From the NCBI RefSeq assembly GCF_029946515.1, contig NZ_JARZHH010000001.1, forward strand, positions 248,001-312,000: a stretch of 64,000 nt of DNA. The letters run 5' to 3'. This DNA comes from Polyangium sp. 6x1 (GTDB lineage: Bacteria; Myxococcota_A; Polyangia; Polyangiales; Polyangiaceae). The position numbers were made by a program, and so were the translations under genes. A model generated the notes under the pieces. It ran no database searches. It worked only from the letters and a program-made list of their open reading frames with translations, and was not told where the DNA came from. Shown here in pieces: positions 32,605 through 41,800 of the stretch; position 1 is the stretch's first letter, and each line of letters begins with the position of its first letter.

Positions 32605-33357
32605 ATGCTTCGCTCCCGCGCGCGGGTCGTCAGCACAGGCTTGCTGCTCGCGTCCTGCCACGCGCCCGATCAGCGCGCCGACGCGCATACCACCGATTCC
32701 GCGGCGACCGGTCGCCCAGCCGCGCCGGCGCATTCCGCGCCCCCGACGCCTGGCGCGGGGAGCGCCGCGGGAGCGCCGCCCCCGGCCGAGCGCGCATGCA
32801 AGCGGGACGATGAATGCGCCGTGGCGCGGGTGGACGTGGAGGGCGCGAATGCATGCTGCCCGGCTTGCGGGACGACGCCGGGCACGCGCCGCTGGCACGC
32901 GGATCTGCAGCGGTATTGCGCGGCTCACCCGCCCTCGACGTGCTCGGGGCTCGCGTGTCCGGAGGGGCCCACGCGCGCCAGCTGCCGCGATGGCCACTGC
33001 GAGGCGACGGCGACGGGCACGGACGGACAGCCCGCACGCGTGCCGGTCGAGCAGCAATGCATTCCCGCCATGGTCTGCGACGCGTGGGCGGGTTGCGCCC
33101 TCGTGACCGGGAATGCGCAGGACGGGTGGTTCGTCGCCGACGGCGAAAAGGTCCCGCGCGGCGAGATTGCCACGATGGGGAACGTGTGCACCGTCGGGGA
33201 TCGCTGCGAGGCGGCGCGGGTCCTGCCGCCCGGCGTGGTTTGCCCGCCCTGGAGCGTGCCGCCGCGCATCGAAGCGCCGCCCTATACGTGCGCAATGGTG
33301 GGCGGGAAATGCCGCTCCCGCTCCTCGCCGCCTCCTCCCGGCACCCGCGCCCCGTGA
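32605..33357 (+). CDS. Cys-rich lipoprotein
   Basis: A 250-residue lipoprotein; ATG 32605 follows GAGGAGGAA closely. The signal ends GLLLASC (Cys 18) and a Pro/Ala/Thr linker follows. The first Cys-rich part (CKRDDECAVARV...NACCPACG) resembles the 'DxxC' motif modules common in myxobacterial surface proteins. The C-terminal part (CIPAMVCDAWAGC ... CTVGDRCE ... PYTCAMVGGKC) matches the pattern of the lipoprotein at 1711-2205. So it looks like a two-domain paralogue with an added N-terminal module. Function unknown. Confidence 0.7.
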   Translation: MLRSRARVVSTGLLLASCHAPDQRADAHTTDSAATGRPAAPAHSAPPTPGAGSAAGAPPPAERACKRDDECAVARVDVEGANACCPACGTTPGTRRWHADLQRYCAAHPPSTCSGLACPEGPTRASCRDGHCEATATGTDGQPARVPVEQQCIPAMVCDAWAGCALVTGNAQDGWFVADGEKVPRGEIATMGNVCTVGDRCEAARVLPPGVVCPPWSVPPRIEAPPYTCAMVGGKCRSRSSPPPPGTRAP

Positions 33358-33366
33358 AAGCGCGTT

Positions 33367-33384
33367 TCGCCTCAGGAGAGGCGA
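33367..33384. terminator. Hairpin between convergent lipoprotein genes
   Basis: A perfect 7-bp stem (TCGCCTC / GAGGCGA) with the tetraloop AGGA sits ten bases after the stop at 33357 and 26 bases before the stop of the opposite gene. It likely ends one or both transcripts. Confidence 0.55.
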
Positions 33385-33409
33385 TGTGAGCACGTGCAGG
33401 TGCTCGGTC

Positions 33410-34039
33410 TCAAAACGTGCCGACTTCGCCGAGCAGCGTGCCAGCTTGGACCAGGTCCGCATGACCCCGAGGGGTCGACGCGCCCGCCTCCCAGTGCAAC
33501 TCGACCTGGAGCTCGTAGGAGGAGCCGCACGCCTCGCAATTGTCCCCCGAATTGCCGCCGGCGTACACGTCCGGAAACGGGTTCGTCTGGAAGTAGAGAA
33601 CCAAGCGAAGGTCCGCGGCCCCGTCTTCAGCCCGATAGAGATCCCCGCGCTGCTCGTGCTGGAGAATGCCGTCGGCGCTCGCCAGGTTGCTGAGCACGGA
33701 GACACCCAGATACTCGTCGCCGCACTTGACGCGGTCGAGGTGAACCACCACCGGCGAGCTCTCGGTGTCGGCGGCGAGCGACCAGCTCACGGTGCTCTTC
33801 TTTCCGTTGGCCCACGCTACCTCGAAGGTCCCTGACCCGCCCGTCGCGTCGATCGCCTGCTGGCCGCTCACGCCGAAGGGCGTCACGTCGTTGAGGTCAT
33901 GCTCCGTGGCCGTCCCAACCGGCCACCAATGCGGGGACATATCGCAGGGATCGGCGGCGATCTCCCCCGTCTGTCCCCCGATGCTCGTGCACCCCATGAG
34001 CAACCCCGCCAAAGCCCAGCAAGCAAGTCGTGCGTTCAT
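33410..34039 (-). CDS. Lipoprotein of unknown function
   Basis: A 209-residue lipoprotein. ATG 34039 begins a signal ending LAGLLMGC (Cys 17); the open frame runs 24 codons further upstream without signal features. The mature part is beta-rich (GTFEVAWANGKKSTVSWSL, SPVVVHLDRVKCGDEYLGVSV, DLRLVLYFQTNPF, SYELQVELHWEAG), consistent with a small beta-sandwich. Two cysteine pairs (CDMS, CGDE, CEACG). It is divergent from the DUF4423-like regulator gene, sharing 108 bp that contain an inverted repeat. Confidence 0.65.
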   Translation of the reverse strand: MNARLACWALAGLLMGCTSIGGQTGEIAADPCDMSPHWWPVGTATEHDLNDVTPFGVSGQQAIDATGGSGTFEVAWANGKKSTVSWSLAADTESSPVVVHLDRVKCGDEYLGVSVLSNLASADGILQHEQRGDLYRAEDGAADLRLVLYFQTNPFPDVYAGGNSGDNCEACGSSYELQVELHWEAGASTPRGHADLVQAGTLLGEVGTF

Positions 34040-34099
34040 CGAAGCCTCCGTTGCCCTCCATTTGCCGCAGCCCTCGGGCCAACGCAAGGACCGCGTAAC

Positions 34100-34151
34100 G
34101 CACATACGCACTATCTATCCTTCCGATCTGCTATCCTATGTGCATATATGC
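34100..34151 (+). promoter_or_regulatory. Operator-like inverted repeats overlapping the regulator start
   Basis: GCACATA at 34100-34106 is inverted as TATGTGC at 34137-34143. A perfect palindrome GCATATATGC (34142-34151) covers the ATG at 34148. The region is unusually AT-rich for this genome, and TATCCT at 34132-34137 could be a -10 element. The palindrome lies where a product of the downstream HTH gene would block its own expression. Confidence 0.4.
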
Positions 34152-35125
34152 GATACAAAAAGGCGCACTACGATGAAATCGCAAAGGATTTCTGCCGAGC
34201 GCTCCGCGGTCGGCGCTCGCAGCGGCAGCTGAGCGTCCGGCTCGGGTACGGAACGAACGTGGTGTTCGGCTGGGAGTCCGGGCGGCGTTTTCCCACGCTC
34301 CCCACCCAGCTCCGCGTCGCGGCGTACAACGGCGTCGACGTCCATCGCGCGCTCTCGGAATTCGTGCGCCAGGAGCAACCGTTCGGCGCGGACATCGCCG
34401 TCTCCGACCCGGCCCTCACGGCCGCCCTCTTTCAGGTCCTCAAGGGCGGCCTGAGCAACGCCGAAATCGGCTCTCGCATCGGGCGCAGCGCCTCCCAGGT
34501 GTCGCGCTTCATCGCGGGCACGTCCCAGCCGCGGCTGCCCGACGTGCTTGCCATTCTCGACGCGACCACCGACCGGCTGCTCGACTTCCTCGCCCTCTTC
34601 GTCCACCCGGGCGAGTTGCCCTCGGTTTCGCGCGACTTCCGCGTGCTGGAGGAGCGCCGCCGGATCGCGACGGAGCTACCCTGGTCCCACGCCGTCCTTC
34701 GCGTCCTCGAGCTCGCCAGTTATGCGGCCCTGCCCTGCCACGACGACGCCTGGGTCGCCGCGCGCCTCGGGCTCCCGGACGACGAGGTGCGCGCGTGCCT
34801 CGAAGCCCTATCGCGGGCGGGCCTGGTCCGATGGCACGAAGGGCGATATGCCGCGACCGCCGAGACCGTCGACATGAGCCGAGGCCCCGCCGAGCCACGA
34901 CAACGATTGAAAGCGCACTGGCTCGACGTCGCCGCCCGCCGGCAGCGTCGCGGCGATCCCGGCCTGTATTCCTACAATCTGGTCAGCGTCGCGCGCGCGG
35001 ACCTCGAACGGCTGCGCGCTCTGCACGTGCGATATTTCCACGAGCTTCGCCAGATCGTGTCGGATTCGCGCGAGCCGGACTGCGTCGCGCTGGTGGCGAT
35101 GCAGCTCCTGGAGCTCGGCGCGTGA
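34148..35125 (+). CDS. Helix-turn-helix regulator with DUF4423-like C-terminal domain
   Basis: A 325-residue regulator. ATG 34148 (MRYKKAHYDEIAKDFCRALRG) is fixed by the start of an N-terminal XRE-like HTH (RALRGRRSQRQLSVRLGYGTNVVFGWESGRRFPTL). A second, similar HTH-like segment (LKGGLSNAEIGSRIGRSASQVSRFIAG) follows, then a winged-helix-like stretch (LGLPDDEVRACLEALSRAGLVRWHEGRY). The C-terminal part (YSYNLVSVARADLERLRALHVRYFHELRQIV) recalls TIGR02147/DUF4423 proteins, common in predatory bacteria and myxobacteria. It probably regulates itself and the divergent lipoprotein gene. A hairpin follows at 35142. Confidence 0.7.
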   Translation: MRYKKAHYDEIAKDFCRALRGRRSQRQLSVRLGYGTNVVFGWESGRRFPTLPTQLRVAAYNGVDVHRALSEFVRQEQPFGADIAVSDPALTAALFQVLKGGLSNAEIGSRIGRSASQVSRFIAGTSQPRLPDVLAILDATTDRLLDFLALFVHPGELPSVSRDFRVLEERRRIATELPWSHAVLRVLELASYAALPCHDDAWVAARLGLPDDEVRACLEALSRAGLVRWHEGRYAATAETVDMSRGPAEPRQRLKAHWLDVAARRQRRGDPGLYSYNLVSVARADLERLRALHVRYFHELRQIVSDSREPDCVALVAMQLLELGA

Positions 35126-35141
35126 GGCCTCGGACCTCGCG

Positions 35142-35164
35142 GGGGTGATTTCGTTGATCACCCC
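35142..35164 (+). terminator. Hairpin after the regulator gene
   Basis: A perfect 8-bp stem (GGGGTGAT / ATCACCCC) with a 7-base loop begins 17 bases after the stop at 35125. No T-run. It separates the regulator from the cellulase gene, which begins 157 bp further on. Confidence 0.55.
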
Positions 35165-35320
35165 TGCGATCGAGCAAATCACCTGCCTTTGACGCATCCG
35201 CCGGCGAGCCCCTCGAATCCCGCGCGATGGAAGGGCTCGGAGCGTGGCACAGGAGCTGCTCTAGCTCCGGGCCGACGACGCTGACCCGGAGCGGGTTGGC
35301 CGAACCTCAAGGAGCGCCCC

Positions 35321-37246
35321 ATGAAGACGAATCGTGCCTTCTTCCACGTCGCGACATTCAGCCTCCTCGCGGCGACCACGGCGATCGGCTGCGGCGACAT
35401 GGATGCGACCGAGCTCGACGAGGACGTGTGGGAGGCCGAGAGCCTGCTCATGGCGCCGAGCCAGGCCGACGCGGACAGCGCGATTAGCAGCGCCTACAGC
35501 TCGTGGAAGAGCAAATACGTCACGTCTTCGGGCGCGGGCGGCTTCCTGCGCGTGCAGCGGCCCGAGAACTCGAACGACACCGTGTCGGAGGGCATCGCGT
35601 ACGGCATGCTGCTCGCAGCATACCTGTCCGACAAACCCACGTTCGACGGCCTCTGGAGTTACGCGAAGAGCCACCTCGACGGCAATGGCCTCATGCACTG
35701 GCAGATCAACGCGAGCAACTCGGTCATCGGCTGGAACGCGGCCACCGACTCCGACGAGGACATGGCGCTCGCGCTCATCGTGGCCGAGAAGGCCTGGGGC
35801 GCGTCGTACGGAGTCGACGCGAAAGCGCTGCTCGGGCGCATTCTGCAGTACGAGGTGGAGAGCGGGACGAACGTGCTGAAGCCCGGGGACGCGTGGGGCG
35901 GTTCCTCCGTGACGAACCCGAGTTATTTCGCGCCCGGCTATTACAGGGCGTTCAAGGCCTACACGGGCGACGCGCGGTGGGAGAGCGTGGCGAACGCGTG
36001 TTACCAGATCATCGCGAATCTGAATACCAAGACGGGCGCGGGCACGACGGGCCTCCTGCCCGACTGGACGACCGCGGCGGGCACGCAGGCCTCGGGGATG
36101 GGCTTCGATTATCGATACGACGCGGCGCGCGTGCCGTGGCGCCTCGCGGTCGACGCGGCCTGGTACGGGGCGCCGCAGGCGATCGCGCAGCTCGACAAGT
36201 TGAATGGGTTCTGGAAGGGCGTGGGCGTCGGGAACATCAAGGACGGGTACACCGTGTCCGGGGGCCTGCTCGGGCAATGGCACAACGCGACGTTCGTGGG
36301 AACGGCGGCGGCCGGGGCGTCCGTCTCGACCGACGCGGCCTTCAAAGCGGCGATGTGGAACGAGACGAAGAACTTCCAGAGCGAGAATTATTATAACGAC
36401 TCGCTCCGCGTGCTCGCGCTTCTCTTCATGGGCGACCGGATGCCGAACCCGGTGGGCGGGAGCACGCCGCCGCCGTCCCAGAATGCGGCGCCCTCGGTGA
36501 GCGTCACGGCCCCGTCGAACGGGGGCACGTTCACGTCACCCGCGAGCATTTCGATCGAGGCGTCGGCGAGCGACAGCGACGGGACGGTGAGCAAGGTGGA
36601 GTTCTTTGCGGGCGCGGTGAAGCTCGGCGAGGACACGACGGCCCCGTATTCGTATACGTGGAGCAACGTCGCGGCGGGCTCGTACGCGATCACGGCGAAG
36701 GCGACCGACAATGCGGGCGCGGCGACGACGTCGAGCGTGGTGGCCGTGACGGTGAACGACCCTGGCCAGCCCCCGCCGAACGGGGGCGGCTCGCTGTCGG
36801 TGCAGTACAGGGCGGGGGACACGAACGCGAGCGACAACCAGATCCGGCCGCATCTCAACATCGTGAACACCGGGGCGAGCAGCGTGCCGCTGAGCGAGCT
36901 CAAGATCCGGTACTGGTACACGAGCGACGGCGCGAACGGGCAGCAATCGGCGTGCGACTATGCCGTGGTCGGGAGCTCGAACGTGACACGGCAATTCACG
37001 GCGGTGAGCCCCGCGCGGTCGGGCGCCGACACGTTCGTCGAGGTGGGCTTCACGGCGTCGGCGGGCAGCGTCGCGGCGGGCGGGCAGAGCGGCGAGATTC
37101 AGCTTCGGTTCAACAAGGACAACTGGTCCAATTACAACGAGGCGAATGATTACTCGTGTGATCCGACGAAGACGAGCTTCGCGAACTTTACGAAGGTGAC
37201 GCTCTACAGGAACGGCGCGCTCGTGTGGGGGACGGAGCCGCAATAG
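35321..37246 (+). CDS. Secreted GH8 endoglucanase with Ig-like and CBM3 domains
   Basis: A 641-residue exported glycoside hydrolase. Signal: MKTNRAFFHVATFSLLAATTAIGC, with a possible lipobox at Cys 24. The catalytic domain (about 45-375) shows the family-8 signature NDTVSEGIAYGMLLAA, where Glu 90 would be the acid; ATDSDEDMALALI; and a DYRYDAARVPWRLAVDAAW segment whose Asp 267 is a good candidate for the base. Residues about 390-480 are an Ig-like module (VSVTAPSNGGTF...VEFFAGAVKLGEDTTAPYSY). The last 155 residues are a family-3 cellulose-binding module (LSVQYRAGD...NIVNTGASSVPLSELKIRYWYT). It should cleave beta-1,4-glucans outside the cell. Confidence 0.9.
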   Translation: MKTNRAFFHVATFSLLAATTAIGCGDMDATELDEDVWEAESLLMAPSQADADSAISSAYSSWKSKYVTSSGAGGFLRVQRPENSNDTVSEGIAYGMLLAAYLSDKPTFDGLWSYAKSHLDGNGLMHWQINASNSVIGWNAATDSDEDMALALIVAEKAWGASYGVDAKALLGRILQYEVESGTNVLKPGDAWGGSSVTNPSYFAPGYYRAFKAYTGDARWESVANACYQIIANLNTKTGAGTTGLLPDWTTAAGTQASGMGFDYRYDAARVPWRLAVDAAWYGAPQAIAQLDKLNGFWKGVGVGNIKDGYTVSGGLLGQWHNATFVGTAAAGASVSTDAAFKAAMWNETKNFQSENYYNDSLRVLALLFMGDRMPNPVGGSTPPPSQNAAPSVSVTAPSNGGTFTSPASISIEASASDSDGTVSKVEFFAGAVKLGEDTTAPYSYTWSNVAAGSYAITAKATDNAGAATTSSVVAVTVNDPGQPPPNGGGSLSVQYRAGDTNASDNQIRPHLNIVNTGASSVPLSELKIRYWYTSDGANGQQSACDYAVVGSSNVTRQFTAVSPARSGADTFVEVGFTASAGSVAAGGQSGEIQLRFNKDNWSNYNEANDYSCDPTKTSFANFTKVTLYRNGALVWGTEPQ

Positions 37247-37259
37247 AGCGGAAGCTGCT

Positions 37260-38390
37260 TCAATTCTCCACGGGCGCACACCCGTGGAGATCGAAGGCCC
37301 TCACGAGGAAGGCCGCATCCTCGACCGGGTGAATGGCCTTCGTCCACGCCTGCACGCGCGCCTCGTCGCCCGCGCGTTCAAGCACCTCGATCGGCGTGTC
37401 CTTCGCAATCGCGCCCACGGTCCTGCGTTCGCCGAATGCCTCCGCCACGAGCGGCACGTCGCGCGCGCAGCGCCATCGCTCCTTCACGACGAACGCAGGC
37501 TCCGGAACGCCCCTGCCGCCGCCGCCGCTCCCGTATCCCGCGAGCGAACCGGCGGGCTTGAGATCGGATGTCTTCACCCAGCCGAACACGACGAGCGTGT
37601 CCACCGGCAAGGACACGCGGGACATTCCACCCCTTGATTCGAATACGGTCACGTGCGTCGCTTCCTTCACGGCGATACGAGCGACGGGTTTTCCCTTCGG
37701 CTCGACGGCGATCGCCACCCGGCTGCCCGGTAAAAACGCCTTGATGTCCTGCTTCTTCGATTCACCCCCGCCGGGGACGGCCTCGTCCGCGTCGAAGGAG
37801 CCCCCGTCGAGACCCACGTCCCCGCACGGCCGCGTCGCGCGGAGGGGCGGATCGAGCACCTCGAGCGTCGCGGATCCGGGGTGCGTCACGGTGAGCGACG
37901 CGTCCTTGCCCTCGGACCAAGCGAGGCGGGCGAAGATCGTGGGAATGGCAAACCCATTCAGGACGAAGGGCACATTCGGGCTCAAGGAAGAGCCCGCGGC
38001 CGGAAGGTGGCCCTGGACGGTGAAGCCCGCGTCCCGGATCTGCAGGACGGTATCACCGGCCGGCCCAACGGGGACCGAAAGGCGCGCCGCGCCGCCCCTG
38101 ATTCGAACGAACGGTTTGTCGCCGAGGCGCAAAGCGAGGTCGGTGATGTCGGCAGTGCCCATCCATCGCGGCGCGTCGAAGGCGCACGCGACCGCGGCGT
38201 CGAGGGCGACGAGCGGAGGCAATGGGGTTTCGGGAGGCGGAGACGGAGGCGACGGCCCGGGGGCCGGCAGGGGCGCGGCGGCGACAGGCGGCGGCACATT
38301 CACGAGCGGCTGGGGTTCCGGTGGCGGCGGAGGCGCAGAGGCGCAGCTTGCGAGGAGGAGCAGGAGTGCGAGGGCCGGCGAGCGAGGCAT
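37260..38390 (-). CDS. Lipoprotein with proline-rich linker
   Basis: A 376-residue lipoprotein. ATG 38390 starts a signal of poly-Leu ending LLASC (Cys 16); an ATG six codons upstream is less suitable. A long Pro/Ala linker (about 20-65), able to cross the cell wall or periplasm, is followed by beta-rich domains: RWMGTADITDLALRLGDKPFVRIRGG and FTVQGHLPAAG. Near the end there is an SH3-like pattern (TVGAIAKDTPIEVLERAGDEARVQAWT). Function unknown. It converges with the cellulase gene, whose stop is 13 bp away, and precedes no gene in its own direction closely. Confidence 0.65.
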   Translation of the reverse strand: MPRSPALALLLLLASCASAPPPPPEPQPLVNVPPPVAAAPLPAPGPSPPSPPPETPLPPLVALDAAVACAFDAPRWMGTADITDLALRLGDKPFVRIRGGAARLSVPVGPAGDTVLQIRDAGFTVQGHLPAAGSSLSPNVPFVLNGFAIPTIFARLAWSEGKDASLTVTHPGSATLEVLDPPLRATRPCGDVGLDGGSFDADEAVPGGGESKKQDIKAFLPGSRVAIAVEPKGKPVARIAVKEATHVTVFESRGGMSRVSLPVDTLVVFGWVKTSDLKPAGSLAGYGSGGGGRGVPEPAFVVKERWRCARDVPLVAEAFGERRTVGAIAKDTPIEVLERAGDEARVQAWTKAIHPVEDAAFLVRAFDLHGCAPVEN

Positions 38391-38432
38391 GCCGCGGGAC
38401 GGTATCATGGAACCGCTCCCGCGTCCGTTCCT

Positions 38433-38852
38433 TCAGGCCCCTTCCTCGCTCGACGATGGGTTCGTCGCGAGCGGCGAGCGCCATTGCGTCATGATTTCCA
38501 CCAATCGATCGAGGTTGTACGGCTTCTGCAGCACGGGCCGGCCCCGATCCGAATCGCGCAGCCCTGCTCTGCCGTACCCGGTCATGAAGACGAACGGGAG
38601 ACCCCGCTCGGCGAGGATGTCGGCCACGGCATAGACCTTCTCGCCTGCGATGTTGATGTCGAGCCCAGCCCCATCGATCACCGCCTCGCGGGCCAACCGA
38701 AGCGCGTCCTTCATGTTCAAGGCCGGGCCGATCACCTCGCAGCCGAGGTCGGTCAGGGCGTCTTCGAGGAACGAGGCGATCATGGCTTCATCCTCGACGA
38801 TGAGGATACGGAGTCCCCGCAGCACATCCGCGTTGTGGGCATCGGGGTCCAT
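38433..38852 (-). CDS. Single-domain response regulator
   Basis: A 139-residue stand-alone receiver. Acidic pocket IVEDE (residues 19-22), phospho-acceptor Asp 65 (GAGLDINIAG), Thr 91 (FMTGYG) and Lys 110 (VLQKPYN). No output domain, so it probably relays phosphate or acts by protein contact. Its ATG overlaps the stop of the upstream hybrid kinase gene (TGATG), so the two are translationally coupled. Receivers of this kind are frequent partners of HWE/HisKA_2-type kinases. Confidence 0.9.
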   Translation of the reverse strand: MDPDAHNADVLRGLRILIVEDEAMIASFLEDALTDLGCEVIGPALNMKDALRLAREAVIDGAGLDINIAGEKVYAVADILAERGLPFVFMTGYGRAGLRDSDRGRPVLQKPYNLDRLVEIMTQWRSPLATNPSSSEEGA

Positions 38853-41800
38853 CATACGGCCACGCGCTCCAGGGGCAGGTCCATCACGCAATGCACACCC
38901 TCGGGCAGGAATTCGAGGTGCACAACACTAGCGAGCTGACGCCCGAGGTCGCGCTCGATCAGGCGCGAACCGAATCCCTTGCGGCGCGGCGCCCGCACCG
39001 GCGGCCCGTCCATCTCCTGCCATTCCAGGTGGATCCTTCGTTCGTCCGCGCAGGTGTTCACGCTCCACGTGACGTCGACGTGGCCGGACGGCACCGAGAG
39101 CGCTCCATACTTGGCCGCGTTGGTCGACAGCTCGTGGAAGACCATGCCGAGCGTCACCGTGGCCTCCGGGCGCAGGCGCACGTCCTCTCCGGTAAGGCGG
39201 AAGCGGGCGGCGTCGCCATGGGCGTGCGGCGCCAGCTCCGCGCATACGACGTCGCGAAGGCTGGCGCCCTGCCAGGAGGTCTGGTTCAAGAGGTTATGCG
39301 TCTGGGACAGGGCCAGGAGCCGGGCCATGAAGGATTCCGCGAAAGCCTTCGGCGAATCCGCCATGCGCAGCGTCTGCCCGGCGATTGCCTGCACGATCAC
39401 CAGCGTGTTCTTGACCCGATGGTTCAGCTCGTTCAGCAGGATCCTCTGGCGCTCCTCCGCCTGTTTGCGCTCGGTCAAGTCGAGCAAAAATGACACTCCC
39501 TCGCTCTTCGACCCCTCGAATCGCGCACCGCCGAGCAGCACCGGGACGCGGCTGCCGTCCTTCCGGAAAAACTCTTTCTCGAAGAGCCCGAACTGGCCTG
39601 TCAAACGCACTTCCTCCCGCGCCCGCTCATCGAGCGCATGGTATTCCGGAGGCGTCATCGCCGTCCAGCGGAGGGCCCCCGAGGCCAGATCCTCCCGAGT
39701 ATAGCCAACGAATCGAAGAAATTCATCGTTCGCGTCCGTGATCCTGCCATCCAGGTCCCAGAACGAGATCCCGACGATGTTCGAGTCCACCAGGCGCCGG
39801 ATCCGCGCTTCCCTCTCCCGCAGCGCCTGCTCCGCCCGCTTGCGCTCGCTGTTTTCTTGCTGCAACTGGGTATAGAGGCGGGCATTCTCCAGCGAAATGG
39901 CAGACTGGGAGGCCAGGAGCTCCAGCATCGAGATCCGGTCGGCGGTGAAGACGCGCGGAGTCAGGTTGTTCTCCAGATAGAGCACGCCCACCAGCGTCCC
40001 CTGTTTCACGAGGGCGAGGCAGAGCACGGAGCGGGGACGCCGGTCGCGCACGTAGACGTCCTCCGAGAACAGGTTTGGCGCGGCAGCGTCGTCGAGGATC
40101 ACGGTCTCCCGCGTGCGAATCACGTATTGCAGAATGGCCGTGGGGAGATCGGCCGGGGTGACGGGCGCCTGGCGCAGGGTGACCTCGACGTGGTCGCGCA
40201 CGGTGACGACCTCGGCCTCGATGTCGCATTCGGCGCCGCGGGGGCGGATCAAGAGGCCTCGCTCGGCGCCCGCATGCTCGATCGCAATCGATAGCAGCGT
40301 GTCGATGAGCCGGTCGAGCTCGAGCTCGCCGGAGACGGCCTGCGAGGCCTTGAGCACAGTGGCGAAATCGAGCTCCGCGCACGTGGCGTCGAAGAAGGCG
40401 GGAGGCCCCAGCGCGTCCCGGTCTTGCTGTCGCGGCGAGCCGATATCGCGCCGATCCAGCGGCTCGACCTGCCGAGCCGGCCCCGAGCGTTCCCGCATCT
40501 GGCGGGCGGGCTGCCGGCGCGTCGCGTCGCGCTGGAGCAGGTGCGGGACGTCTCGCTCCAGACGCGCAATGACCCGAAAGGCGCCCCAGCGAGCGTACAG
40601 GCGATGCGCCTCGGTCATGTAGGCGCTCGCCAGGAATTCCCTGCCGAGGTCGAGGTAATGCCGGGCGCAGAGCTCGCTGGCCAGCGCCGCGTCATGCAGG
40701 AATCGCCCTTCCCGCGCGGCGGCGATCCCGTCGTCGTAGTACAGGGCGGCCGCGGTGGCGCGCCCCTCGACCCGGGCAATCTCTGCCTGCAGGATGAGGC
40801 TGCGATGGCGGAAGCTCGCCGGGCCAAACCGCGCCCAGGTCTCCACCTTGCGCGCGCATTCCCCGAGCCTCGCGAGGTACGTTTCCCGGAGCGCTGGGGC
40901 GGCCGTCATGGCGGCCCGCGAGAAGGCCAGCCCGCCATAAAAATAATAGCAGGGGCTCGCGTGCCACGCCGCGAGCATTCCCAGGCTCCCCGGATCGGTC
41001 GAGCCCCAGATCTCCGCCACCTTCTCGTACGCGCCCTGGAAGACGCCGGTGAGGACGGCGAAGACGTTCAAGAAGTAGAGGGACGCCTGGTTGTTGATCC
41101 TGCGGGCCTCCTCCACGACGGCGTCGATGTCCGCCCAGCCCCCCGCGTGGGTCCGCTCGCCCTCGGCTGGCGCGCCGAGCTCCTCGGCGAGATGCGCGAC
41201 GGCGGCGACCAGCCACATGATCGCATTGAATTTGTCGAGCTTGCAGAGGGGCTGGTAGAGCTTCGCCTCCTCGAGGACATCGCGCAGGTGCGCCCCGCGG
41301 AGCAGGCTGTTCTGGACGGCGTTGCACGTGTTGTAGAAGGCCCAGATGTATTGCCCCGTCTCGAGGCCGGCGTGGATGCCCTTGCGCAGGGAAGCCTTCG
41401 AGTTCTCGTAGGTGTCCTTCCAGTGCTGGACCCACGCGCCCCACATGTTGCACAGCATGGCCTCGGACTTCTTGTCGGGATGGATCTCGTTCAGGCGGAT
41501 CGCCGCCCGCCCGAACGCGTGACCCTTCTCGATGTCGTTCCTCGAGCAGAGGAGCGTCCCGAAATTCACGTATGCGTAGACCGAATTCTTCGAGATGCCA
41601 TGCTCGATCGAATTCTGCAGGATCCGCATCACCGTGATCCCGAAATTGTTCGTGCCGAGCTGATAGGTGGGCGAGAACATCTCCTGCAGGACGTCCTGCA
41701 GGACGGCGATCTCGGGATCGTCCAGCGCGGGCAGGTCCACGAGAGATGCAATGGGGCGGTCGCCGATCATGGCGATCGTCCGATCGAATTCGGCGGCGAG

